A DNA stretch of 13,067 nucleotides from Pseudomonadota bacterium (lineage in GTDB: Bacteria; Desulfobacterota; Desulfobacteria; Desulfobacterales; Desulfobacteraceae), in contig JAHJDU010000008.1 of the NCBI GenBank assembly GCA_018812385.1, positions 1 through 13,067 on the forward strand, given 5' to 3'. Below are positions 1 to 6,542 of the stretch, piece after piece. A model generated the notes under the pieces. The model made no database searches. It was given only the letters and a program-made list of their open reading frames with translations, and had not been told where the DNA came from. How positions within the stretch are numbered: the stretch's first letter is position 1; the number at the start of each line of letters is the position of its first letter. Position numbers and translations under genes: made by a program.

Positions 1-2143
1 TCTTTTTTTGTTCCTTTTTTTCTGAGTGTTTTAAAGAAAAAAGGTGTTCCATCTCTTCTTTAAAATACTGATACTGGTTGAACCGCTCATTTATTTTTTC
101 TTTAAAATCCCTTGTGGCAGCCTCAATCAAAGGCAAAAAATAATTTGCCCTCAAATTCATGTGATATTGTTCAAATTGATCTTTTATGATTTTTTGATTT
201 TCCTTTTTGATTTTCTTTGCTGCTTTTTTTAATCCTGGAGAAAATGAAAAATTGGATTTGCTGTTAAATAAAGAAAACAATATCTGCGACACGGTGTGCA
301 GGCCAAAATCGGTTAAGACATTGGTCTTGATCATAGATGTGTATTTTGCTTCAAATATCACGGCCGGCAATTGAAGCCCCAATATTTTTTTTATTTTTTC
401 AATATCTACAGAATAAATGAAATCTCTTTGCTGGTGTGCCAATTTTGGCTCGGTTTCAAATTGTGAATAATGATCGGCTTTTAACAAGTCAATCTGGTAT
501 GAATCAAACAAAGATTGAAAATAGGAAAAGATTTTTTCTTCCTGGCTTTGAACAAATCTTTTTAATTCCGGTTTAACCTCTTCTATAACATATAAGTCCA
601 ACCCTCGTTTAAAGTCCTGAAACATTAAATATAAAATTTGTTTGAATCCTGATTCCTCTGTCACTGATTTATATTTTTCCACATCAAGAAAAGTTGTCCG
701 AATATAGTCCCGGGCTTTTTTTAAAATGCCTTTGTCATCATGGATAAACGCATTTTTTAAATTTGATTCTATTTCCTCTTTTAAACCGCTGACAGCGCCA
801 TCCAGGGAGTTTTCCACAATGGCTTCCAGCCGGGAGGCATTGTGGTGTAAATTATTCAATGTCTGTCTTGCCCTTTCTTCCTTTGATTTATCAGAAGACA
901 GCAGACCAAGGAAAATATTAGTCCTTTGATCCAATTGCCCCATGATAATATCAAGACGTTTCAAATGATTTGATATTAAAAGCCCATGCCCGTTTTTATC
1001 CATTATCTGCTTGAAAAAAGAATTAAATTCCTGTGTTTTCAAATCACAGTATTGAACGATTTTCTTTTCTTCCTGCCAGAATTTTAACCGATTTTTATCC
1101 TTTTTATTTAATTTGGATTCAAGGTTTAAAAAGAGGTTATAAAGTGAAGAAAAAGAAAATATCCGGGGATGAATCTCTAAAAATTCAAGGGTCTCTTTAA
1201 TACTGGTTTCTATTTTAATCAGATCATCAAGATTTTCATGCTCTGTTAAATCACAATTATTAATAAAAATAATATTCTCTATAAGCCCTAAATTTTTAAT
1301 CTGTTTTAAAAACGTAATATCTGACTGCCTTAATCCGATCCTGGAACTTACGCAATAGATAATCAGATTTGATGATTCAAGATAGGTTAAAACCTGTGCA
1401 AGTTGGGCTGGGTCAGTTGAGTCAGCTCCCTGGCAATCGGCAATTTCTACATTAGGATCCATTGTTTTACCAAAGACATCAAGGCAGACATCCTTGATAT
1501 AAAAGGCAATATTAGGATCAGATGTATAGTCCTTATGCTTATCAAATTCTTTGGAACTAAAACAGATAACGTTCTCATCAGCCTGAACCAGGTCCTTGCA
1601 GGTATCAAACCCGCAAAGCGCATGTTTGATCAAAAGAGTTTCAGGACGAATTTCAGCTTTTGCGCCGGAAAAATCATGAATAAGTTTTTTATAGGCTTTT
1701 TTTAGATAATTCCTGTCATTTTTTCTTCTGATATCAAAATCACTCAACATTTTATTGTCTGATCCGTCATGGGGAAAAAGCAATAAGGCGTTTTGTAATT
1801 GAGAATTTATTTCATCCCATGATTTAAAATAAAAGGTGGCCTGATTTTTTTTCCCTTTTCGAATTCTTGTGGTAATCGAGGTGATAACACCTGCCCCTCT
1901 TTTCACCAATTCCTTTCCCAAAAGAGAATTAACAAAGGTACTTTTCCCGGACTTAATAACACCTACAACAGCTATTTTCAGTTGCCCTTCACTGATATGC
2001 CCTGGAATCCTGCGTATGCTTTCTTTATAACCATTAAATGAGTGGTCCTTAAGTTGGGGAACATCTTCCACCAATTGAAAAATACTTAGCGCATCATCAA
2101 TTATTTTTTCAATGGAATTTATAGGACTTGTTTTATTTGTCAT
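1..2143 (-). CDS. Dynamin-like GTPase (3' end outside window)
   Basis: The reading frame is open for 714 codons from the ATG at 2143 to the window edge, so the C terminus is missing. Seen: a P-loop GVIKSGKST at residues 61-69, a switch-I-like segment GVITSITTRIR at about 85-95 that resembles the LP.G..PTA..T.I pattern of bacterial dynamin-like proteins, a G3 motif DCQG at 236-239, and NNCD at 295-298 where G4 (T/N-K-x-D) is expected. The remaining 400 or more residues are rich in Lys, Glu and Leu and probably helical, as in dynamin stalks. Such GTPases remodel or tether membranes. The gene starts 20 bp after the algH stop and has no strong ribosome binding site, so it is probably the last gene seen of the left operon. 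The family call is firm; the specific role is unknown. Confidence 0.85.
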   Translation of the reverse strand, partial: MTNKTSPINSIEKIIDDALSIFQLVEDVPQLKDHSFNGYKESIRRIPGHISEGQLKIAVVGVIKSGKSTFVNSLLGKELVKRGAGVITSITTRIRKGKKNQATFYFKSWDEINSQLQNALLLFPHDGSDNKMLSDFDIRRKNDRNYLKKAYKKLIHDFSGAKAEIRPETLLIKHALCGFDTCKDLVQADENVICFSSKEFDKHKDYTSDPNIAFYIKDVCLDVFGKTMDPNVEIADCQGADSTDPAQLAQVLTYLESSNLIIYCVSSRIGLRQSDITFLKQIKNLGLIENIIFINNCDLTEHENLDDLIKIETSIKETLEFLEIHPRIFSFSSLYNLFLNLESKLNKKDKNRLKFWQEEKKIVQYCDLKTQEFNSFFKQIMDKNGHGLLISNHLKRLDIIMGQLDQRTNIFLGLLSSDKSKEERARQTLNNLHHNASRLEAIVENSLDGAVSGLKEEIESNLKNAFIHDDKGILKKARDYIRTTFLDVEKYKSVTEESGFKQILYLMFQDFKRGLDLYVIEEVKPELKRFVQSQEEKIFSYFQSLFDSYQIDLLKADHYSQFETEPKLAHQQRDFIYSVDIEKIKKILGLQLPAVIFEAKYTSMIKTNVLTDFGLHTVSQILFSLFNSKSNFSFSPGLKKAAKKIKKENQKIIKDQFEQYHMNLRANYFLPLIEAATRDFKEKINERFNQYQYFKEEMEHLFSLKHSEKKEQKK

Positions 2144-2163
2144 GGTTTTGGCAGGAAAAATTT

Positions 2164-2691
2164 TTATATCATCATAATTGCTTTCTCATATTTCAATTCA
2201 ATACCTGTCGAAAAAATTATTTCTTTAGATAAAGGACAGGTCAACCAGGCTGAATCTCTCAATTCATTATCCAGTTGCATGGGCCCCCATCCAGCACATC
2301 CCAGCAGGATCATAAAGGACTTTGGCCCTTTTTGAAGGGCAATCGCCTCAAGGATATCCCTTGAATTACTCAAAGCCAGATTGTCTGTAACCCTTAAACT
2401 TTCATTCCACTCAAAAGGAGGACCGTGAAGAACAAACACTCCACTGGGCTGGACCGGTCCGCCAAGATATATTTCAAGGGTATCAACACTCTTGTCACAT
2501 TGAATCTCCAAATCCTCAAATAACTCCCTTCCTGTAAGAAGCGGATGTACTTTGTTCACAATAAAACCAAGTGCACCAAATTCATTATGTTCACACATGC
2601 ATGTCACTGTCTGGGAAAAATTAGGATCAGGAAGCCCTGGTATTGCAAGGAGAAATTTTCCTTTCATGCTTTGTGAAATTTCATCAGTCAT
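2164..2691 (-). CDS. algH: YqgE/AlgH family protein (UPF0301)
   Basis: This 175-residue protein is the usual length for the YqgE/AlgH family. Seen: an N-terminal GKFLLAIPGLPDPNFSQTV segment (residues 11-29), the GALGFIVNK segment near residue 40, YLGGPVQPSGVFVLH around 75-89, and the conserved C-terminal GCAGWGPMQLDNEL block followed by aWL.CP. These are the hallmark blocks of the family. The biochemical function is not settled; AlgH in Pseudomonas was first linked to alginate regulation. Here it lies 66 bp downstream of manC, whose product makes GDP-mannose, so a loose link to mannose-containing polysaccharide is possible but is inference. A GGAG ribosome binding site precedes the ATG. Confidence 0.9.
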   Translation of the reverse strand: MTDEISQSMKGKFLLAIPGLPDPNFSQTVTCMCEHNEFGALGFIVNKVHPLLTGRELFEDLEIQCDKSVDTLEIYLGGPVQPSGVFVLHGPPFEWNESLRVTDNLALSNSRDILEAIALQKGPKSFMILLGCAGWGPMQLDNELRDSAWLTCPLSKEIIFSTGIELKYEKAIMMI

Positions 2692-2757
2692 GGACCTGCT
2701 CCATAATTAATTTTAACATTACAATCCTATGCGCACATATTTATTGAAAAAACAGTG

Positions 2758-4206
2758 TTAATTATTTTTATTTGCTTTGCAATAGTTTTTCTCATTTCTT
2801 CCATAAACATCATCAAACCTGACAATATCATCCTCACCCAGGTACGAGCCGGACTGAACTTCAATGAGCTCAAGGGATATCTTTCCGGGATTTTCCAACC
2901 TGTGCAGGGTTCCTAAAGGGATGTACGTGGATTCATCTTCTTTGAGAAGCATCTCCTCTTCTCCCTTGGTGACTGTGGCAGCGCCTGAAACAACAGTCCA
3001 GTGCTCTGCTCTGTGAAAATGCTTTTGCAGCGACAGCTTTGCTCCAGGGTTAACTGTAATTCTCTTTACCTGAAATCTGTGTCCTGAATCAACTGTCTCA
3101 TAACTTCCCCAGGGCCTGTAAACTTTCCTGTGGCTGATAATTTCATTCCGGTTATTATCCTTTAACTGCTTTACAATTTTTTTAACATCCTGAACCTGGT
3201 CCCGGGGAGATACCAGAATCGCATCCTTTGTTTCCACAATAACAAAATTTTCAATGCCAACCGCTGCAATAAGGCTGCTTTCAGAATTAATATATGACCC
3301 TTTGACATCATGGGTCATAACATCTCCCTTTATGACGTTCAGATTTTCATCCTTTTTTCCTGCCTGCCACAGGGCATCAAATGATCCCAAATCATTCCAC
3401 CCTGCATCAAAGGGAATCACGATTCCTTTTGAGGTTTTTTCCATTACAGCATAATCAATGGAATCAGACGGAATATCTTTAAATCCTTCAAGGCTTATCC
3501 TGAAAAAATCCAGATCCTGAACACCCGCTTCTATTAAGCCTTTACACGGCATCATAATATCCGGTGCAAGGGTTTCAAGCTCCTTTATAATTGCCGATGC
3601 CTTGAACATAAACATTCCTGAATTCCAGCAGTATGATCCAGAATCAAAAAATTTTTTAGCTGTATCAAGATCTGGCTTTTCAACAAATCTCTCAATTTTA
3701 GAAGCACCCGTGGCAGATTCCAACAGCTTTCCCTTTTTTATATAACCAAATCCGGTTTCAGGAGAATCCGGGATAACTCCGAATGTTATCAAATTGTCTT
3801 TTTCAGCATATATTAGCCCTGCCTGTATGGCGGCATGGAAATCAAGTTTTTTTTCAATCACATGATCAGCTGGCAACACAAGAAGTATGGGATCTTCTTC
3901 ATGTTCCATTGCTTTTAAGGCTGCAAGGGCGATGGCAGGTGCTGTATTTCTCCCAATGGGTTCCAGGATAATGGCCAGGGAGTCTATCTCTATATTTTTT
4001 AATTGGTCTGCTGTCATAAATCGATGATCTTCATTACATACGACAATGGGAGAACCTATCATTTCAAGCCCCTGGAGCCTCAACACTGTATTTTGCAGCA
4101 TGGTTTTTTCATTATATATATCAATCAGCTGTTTTGGATAAAGCTGTCTTGACAATGGCCACAGCCTTGTGCCTGACCCGCCTGCCAGAATTATTGGAAT
4201 GATCAT
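2758..4206 (-). CDS. manC: Mannose-1-phosphate guanylyltransferase / mannose-6-phosphate isomerase
   Basis: This 482-residue bifunctional enzyme converts fructose-6-P to mannose-6-P and couples mannose-1-P with GTP to give GDP-mannose, a cytosolic precursor of O-antigen, capsule and exopolysaccharide. Seen: the nucleotidyltransferase signature GGSGTRLWPLSR (residues 9-20), a FVEKP motif (174-178), and a C-terminal type II phosphomannose isomerase cupin with RPWGSYE (364-370), the metal-binding QKHFHRAEHW block (394-403) and GTLHRLEN (432-439). All key blocks are present and the length is normal for ManC/AlgA. An ideal AAGGAGGAATT ribosome binding site touches the ATG. It lies 18 bp downstream of the ArsR-methyltransferase gene. 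algA or cpsB would be equivalent names. Confidence 0.95.
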   Translation of the reverse strand: MIIPIILAGGSGTRLWPLSRQLYPKQLIDIYNEKTMLQNTVLRLQGLEMIGSPIVVCNEDHRFMTADQLKNIEIDSLAIILEPIGRNTAPAIALAALKAMEHEEDPILLVLPADHVIEKKLDFHAAIQAGLIYAEKDNLITFGVIPDSPETGFGYIKKGKLLESATGASKIERFVEKPDLDTAKKFFDSGSYCWNSGMFMFKASAIIKELETLAPDIMMPCKGLIEAGVQDLDFFRISLEGFKDIPSDSIDYAVMEKTSKGIVIPFDAGWNDLGSFDALWQAGKKDENLNVIKGDVMTHDVKGSYINSESSLIAAVGIENFVIVETKDAILVSPRDQVQDVKKIVKQLKDNNRNEIISHRKVYRPWGSYETVDSGHRFQVKRITVNPGAKLSLQKHFHRAEHWTVVSGAATVTKGEEEMLLKEDESTYIPLGTLHRLENPGKISLELIEVQSGSYLGEDDIVRFDDVYGRNEKNYCKANKNN

Positions 4207-4224
4207 AATTCCTCCTTGAATTGT

Positions 4225-5136
4225 TTATTTTTGTGCTGTGAACACATTAATGGTCAACCCGTGATTTACAGGGTATGAATCCATAGTCTTTAGGTGAAAA
4301 CCTGTGTCTGTCAGCCAGGCTCTTATCTTTTCTTTTTCAAATCCAAACCATGATCCACCCATGATCTCATTGATGTTTTTCTGATCGTGTTTTTGAAAAT
4401 CAGACAGGATAAAGAAACCTTCCGGTTTAAGCACCCTGTAGGCTTCAGCTATTGGCAGTTCCGGCTGTGAAATATGGTGTAAAACCATATTCATTATTGC
4501 CGTATCAATTTCTTCATTTTTCATTGGAAGATGTTCAAGTTCGCCCAGTCTTAACTCTGCATTATTTGTCCCTGAAAGCCTTAATCTTGCCTGCTCAAGC
4601 ATCTCAGGTGAATAGTCTATGCCTATGAATTTATGCGATGTTTCCCGGGAAAGCCTTTCAATGAGTTCTCCGGTTCCGCAACCAAGATCAGCAATCTTGC
4701 CATTAAAAATAAGTTTTTCTTTAATCATGGAATTCAGATCAAAACTGCCAATCACCTCTTTTTTCAATCTATCCCACTGGGGTGCGATTATTTTAAAAAA
4801 TCGTTTTGTTCTGTTTTGACGGATCTTGATCATTTCCCTGGATTTTTCCAGATCCCGGCGGGTAATATCTTTATGACCAAGATTTTTTTCAAGCAGCCTG
4901 ATCAAGGATCTGGTTGTATCATTTTTAGCTGCAGAATAATATGTAAAGCTTCCGTCCCTGCGGGATGTTAACAGTCCTGAATCCAAAAGGATCTTCAAAT
5001 GTCTTGAAACACCGGACTGTATCATGTCCACAACCAGTACTATTTCATTAACATTGAGCTCGTATTGCTGCAACACATACAGCAACCGAAGACGGGTGTT
5101 ATCAGAAAGTGCCTTAAAACATTTAATCAATTCCAT
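4225..5136 (-). CDS. ArsR-family regulator fused to SAM-dependent methyltransferase
   Basis: This 303-residue two-domain protein has an ArsR/SmtB winged helix at residues 1-90, with FKALSDNTRLRLL, a recognition helix around QSGVSRHLKILLDSGLL (40-56) and a wing ending FTYYS. A linker leads to a class I methyltransferase of the UbiE/Methyltransf_11 type, with motif I DLGCGTG (150-156), the acidic GIDYSPEML segment near 173, and MVLHHI near 216. No CxC metal-binding pair is obvious in the HTH, so the signal is probably not arsenic or another metal. The same architecture is known in sulfate reducers, for example the SahR-type regulators of S-adenosylhomocysteine and methionine metabolism, but no SAH-cycle gene lies here, so that role is only a possibility. 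The gene starts 7 bp after the usp stop and has a weak ribosome binding site, suggesting translational coupling. Confidence 0.88.
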   Translation of the reverse strand: MELIKCFKALSDNTRLRLLYVLQQYELNVNEIVLVVDMIQSGVSRHLKILLDSGLLTSRRDGSFTYYSAAKNDTTRSLIRLLEKNLGHKDITRRDLEKSREMIKIRQNRTKRFFKIIAPQWDRLKKEVIGSFDLNSMIKEKLIFNGKIADLGCGTGELIERLSRETSHKFIGIDYSPEMLEQARLRLSGTNNAELRLGELEHLPMKNEEIDTAIMNMVLHHISQPELPIAEAYRVLKPEGFFILSDFQKHDQKNINEIMGGSWFGFEKEKIRAWLTDTGFHLKTMDSYPVNHGLTINVFTAQK

Positions 5137-5143
5137 CAGGTCT

Positions 5144-5536
5144 TTATTTTACAGTGAGAACCGGGCAATGGGCATCAAGGATAACAAACTGTGCTGTTGA
5201 TCCAAAAAGCAGTTTCCCAACTTTTGAACGGCTTCGAACACCTATGATGATTTCATCAATATTTTTTTATTTGGCAAACCTTACAATGTCTTCTCCGGCT
5301 TCAAAACCACGAACCAGCAGATGGATCTCGCTCTTAACCCCAAAATCATCAAAATATGCTTTTGCCTGGTCAAGATTTTTTTCAGCATCGGCTAATTCCT
5401 GCCTTTCTGTCTTATCTCCGCCTATCATAGAGGTTACAATCAGAATTTCGCCATCAAAGGCTTTTGCATGCTTCACCGCTATATTCATCAACTCCTTACC
5501 AACATCAGTTCCTTTGTATCCTACCAAGATCTTCAT
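5144..5536 (-). pseudogene. Universal stress protein (UspA family) with in-frame TAA
   Basis: The start is the ATG at 5536, preceded by GAGGTG at good spacing; longer upstream extensions look noncoding. The product begins MKILVGYKGTD and matches the UspA alpha/beta fold for 89 residues, to DIVRFAK. It then meets TAA at 5267-5269 (codon 90). Translation in the same frame continues for 40 residues as KNIDEIIIGVRSRSKVGKLLFGSTAQ and on to CPVLTVK, then a natural stop at 5144. That second part is the classic Usp C terminus with the G...GxxxxGST nucleotide-binding loop. The lesion is therefore a nonsense codon, not a frameshift. The truncated product would lack the ATP loop. A sequencing error in the adjacent A-run cannot be excluded. 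This is the first gene of the left operon. Confidence 0.88.
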
Positions 5537-5595
5537 TATTAACACCTCATTTTTCGTTATGTGTAAAACCACCTCTCTATAACCAGTAATGAAAG

Positions 5596-5625
5596 ATAAT
5601 ATGACGTTTTTATCGTATTTTTCAA
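5596..5625 (-). promoter_or_regulatory. Predicted sigma70 promoter for the usp-arsR/MT-manC run
   Basis: On the minus strand TTGAAA (5625-5620) is followed by 18 bases and TATTAT (5601-5596). A perfect 5-bp inverted repeat, GTATT-gaaa-AATAC (5628-5615), overlaps the -35 box and could be an operator, perhaps for the ArsR-type regulator two genes away; that link is inference. The predicted start is about 50 bases upstream of the usp ATG. Confidence 0.45.
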
Positions 5626-5640
5626 TACTTTTATTACAAA

Positions 5641-5760
5641 ACCCAAAGAAAAGGCAATGTGCAGGAAACTGGAACAAAAAAGCCTATGCTTATTATCCGA
5701 ACTTAGAAATTGTTCATAGTTCCTATCTGTCCGGTCATCAGTTGATTTATCACCAACCCC
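5641..5760. other. Intergenic stretch without recognisable gene
   Basis: These 120 bases lie between the usp promoter and the TRAP-TAXI remnant. I see no supported coding frame. On the minus strand a weak AAGC/GCTT stem followed by a T-run (about 5678-5692) could be a leftover terminator of the TAXI gene, but the stem is only 4 bp. Confidence 0.3.
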
Positions 5761-5874
5761 CTATCCCATAAGCAAATATTGTAAACAAACATAGACACCT
5801 ATTTCCTCATAGTATTTTAAAGCACCCGGATGGAGTTTTGCTTCTAATATATAGTCGCCCTTCCTTTTGCCCAC
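5761..5874 (-). pseudogene. C-terminal remnant of TRAP transporter TAXI-family solute receptor
   Basis: On the minus strand the frame reads VGKRKGDYILEAKLHPGALK, then YYEEIGVYVCLQYLLMG, and a TAG stop at 5763-5761. The LHPGA.KYYEEIG block is the typical C-terminal signature of TAXI-type TRAP periplasmic binding proteins, which capture small organic acids or amino acids for secondary transport. Only about 37 residues remain; the frame continues upstream but enters the methyltransferase fragment encoded on the other strand, so the gene was cut near 5875. The call rests on a short motif. Confidence 0.5.
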
Positions 5875-5877
5875 TTC

Positions 5878-5970
5878 CGCGGGTTCACTATTGCCCAGGT
5901 AGCGCAAAAGCATGGCTGGACTGATCCAATGGTCTTGTCAGTAAGCCTGTCGTATTGTTTCGGAGTCAAT
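5878..5970 (+). pseudogene. Internal fragment of a DNA-methyltransferase-like gene (copy 1)
   Basis: The plus-strand frame reads RGFTIAQVAQKHGWTDPMV, then LSVSLSYCFGVNSTP and a TGA at 5971-5973. The segment RGFTxxQVAEKHGWTEPMVWSLAL is one I recall from the HTH/linker region of DNA methyltransferases that carry a ParB-like N-terminal domain; this family call is from memory and unverified. The first 42 bases (5878-5919) match 10033-10074 at 35 of 42 positions in the same orientation, so this is a second, diverged copy of the gene that is also broken on the right of the integron. It has no start or catalytic motif and abuts the integrase remnant at about 6000. Confidence 0.45.
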
Positions 5971-6408
5971 TCGACTCCCTGAATAAATTTTCCTGGGGCA
6001 GTAGAGAATTTTCACAATCAATTGAGGTACGCCTTCCATGAGGTGGATGACCTGCCTGACTTCGTCCCTTGTCATTACAACCGGCATATTGATTTTTTTC
6101 TTTGCTCTGACAGCATCAATTTCCTTTTCCAAAGAAGCCTTAAGCACTTTTTTATACAAAAATACTAGGGTATTCATGGCCTGGTTCTGGGTTGCTGGTG
6201 CAACATCCGTCTTAACCGCCAGATGGGTCAGGAAGGCTTCGATTTTTTGTTCACCATTTTCCAGATCCTGCCTTGAAGTCATGTTATGGAACTTCACAAA
6301 CCGTTTTAGCCAGTCGCAGTAAGACCGTTCCGTATGGATAGAATAATGTTTCAGCCGAATGATATCCCTTACCTCATCCAGCAGGCGCTTGTTTTTTTGG
6401 CTTGACAC
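5938..6408 (-). pseudogene. intI: Truncated integron-integrase-like tyrosine recombinase
   Basis: A GTG start at 6408 follows a strong GGAAGGAAG ribosome binding site. Residues 8-136 read as the N-terminal arm/SAM-like domain of an IntI-type integrase: LLDEVRDIIRLKHYSIHTERSY, IEAFLTHLAV, ATQNQAMNTLVFLYKKVL, and PVVMTRDEVRQVI leading into the start of the catalytic domain (IVKILY). There the family should continue with the GSGLR..E box, but the sequence departs (residues 137-156 antisense to the methyltransferase fragment). The catalytic R-H-R-Y residues and the IntI-specific insertion are therefore absent, and intact IntI proteins are about 320 residues. The product would bind DNA at most. 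Calling it an integron integrase rests on these N-terminal blocks plus its position divergent to an attI and attC-bounded cassettes. Confidence 0.8.
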
Positions 6409-6444
6409 TGTCTTCCTTCCTGGGATAGAGAATTATTTATGAAA

Positions 6445-6473
6445 ACTTTACCTGATATTAATACTTTTTTCAA
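6445..6473 (-). promoter_or_regulatory. Predicted intI promoter (Pint) with CCTGATA motif in the spacer
   Basis: On the minus strand TTGAAA (6473-6468) is followed by a 17-base spacer and TAAAGT (6450-6445), 36 bases upstream of the GTG. The spacer carries CCTGATA (plus strand 6451-6457), one of three copies of this motif in the attI region, so it may be an operator. The -10 box matches consensus at 4 of 6 bases. Confidence 0.4.
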
Positions 6474-6492
6474 CTTACGTGTGACCTTAAGG

Positions 6493-6517
6493 TTATCAGG
6501 GAAAATTGACCTGATAA
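6493..6517. repeat. Perfect 8-bp inverted repeat in attI region
   Basis: TTATCAGG and CCTGATAA flank the 9-base spacer gaaaattga. The half-site occurs once more at 6451-6457 inside the predicted intI promoter. The spacing suits a dimeric DNA-binding protein. It could be an integrase-binding element or a repressor operator; sequence alone does not decide. Confidence 0.6.
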
Positions 6518-6542
6518 TAAGTGGTTATGCTGAGCAGAAAAG

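Larger units (their letters stand above)
6409..6530 (+). other. attI: attI-like primary recombination region
   Basis: This 122-base noncoding region separates the divergent integrase from the first cassette. It ends in a core site GTTATGC (6524-6530; consensus GTTRRRY with one mismatch) 12 bases before the first cassette ATG, where integron insertion (G|TT) would occur. Just upstream is a perfect 8-bp inverted repeat, TTATCAGG (6493-6500) and CCTGATAA (6510-6517), with a 9-base spacer; a third CCTGATA lies at 6451-6457. In known attI sites extra integrase-binding direct repeats lie upstream of the core. These repeats may play that role or may be regulator sites. Confidence 0.6.

Noticed and set aside
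44..232. Plus-strand open frame rich in Phe and Leu
   Set aside because: It is antisense to the dynamin-like GTPase; the composition reflects Lys/Glu codons on the other strand.
726..929. Plus-strand open frame of 67 codons
   Set aside because: Antisense shadow of the dynamin-like GTPase with no ribosome binding site.
5267..5269. Recoded stop (selenocysteine or pyrrolysine) in the stress protein gene
   Set aside because: The codon is TAA, not TGA or TAG, and the site is not a catalytic cysteine position.
5154..5582. Plus-strand frame of 142 codons opposite the stress protein gene
   Set aside because: The minus-strand reading is clear UspA on both sides of the stop codon; the plus-strand frame is a shadow.
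5677..5695. Rho-independent terminator on the minus strand
   Set aside because: The stem is only 4 bp, too weak to call.
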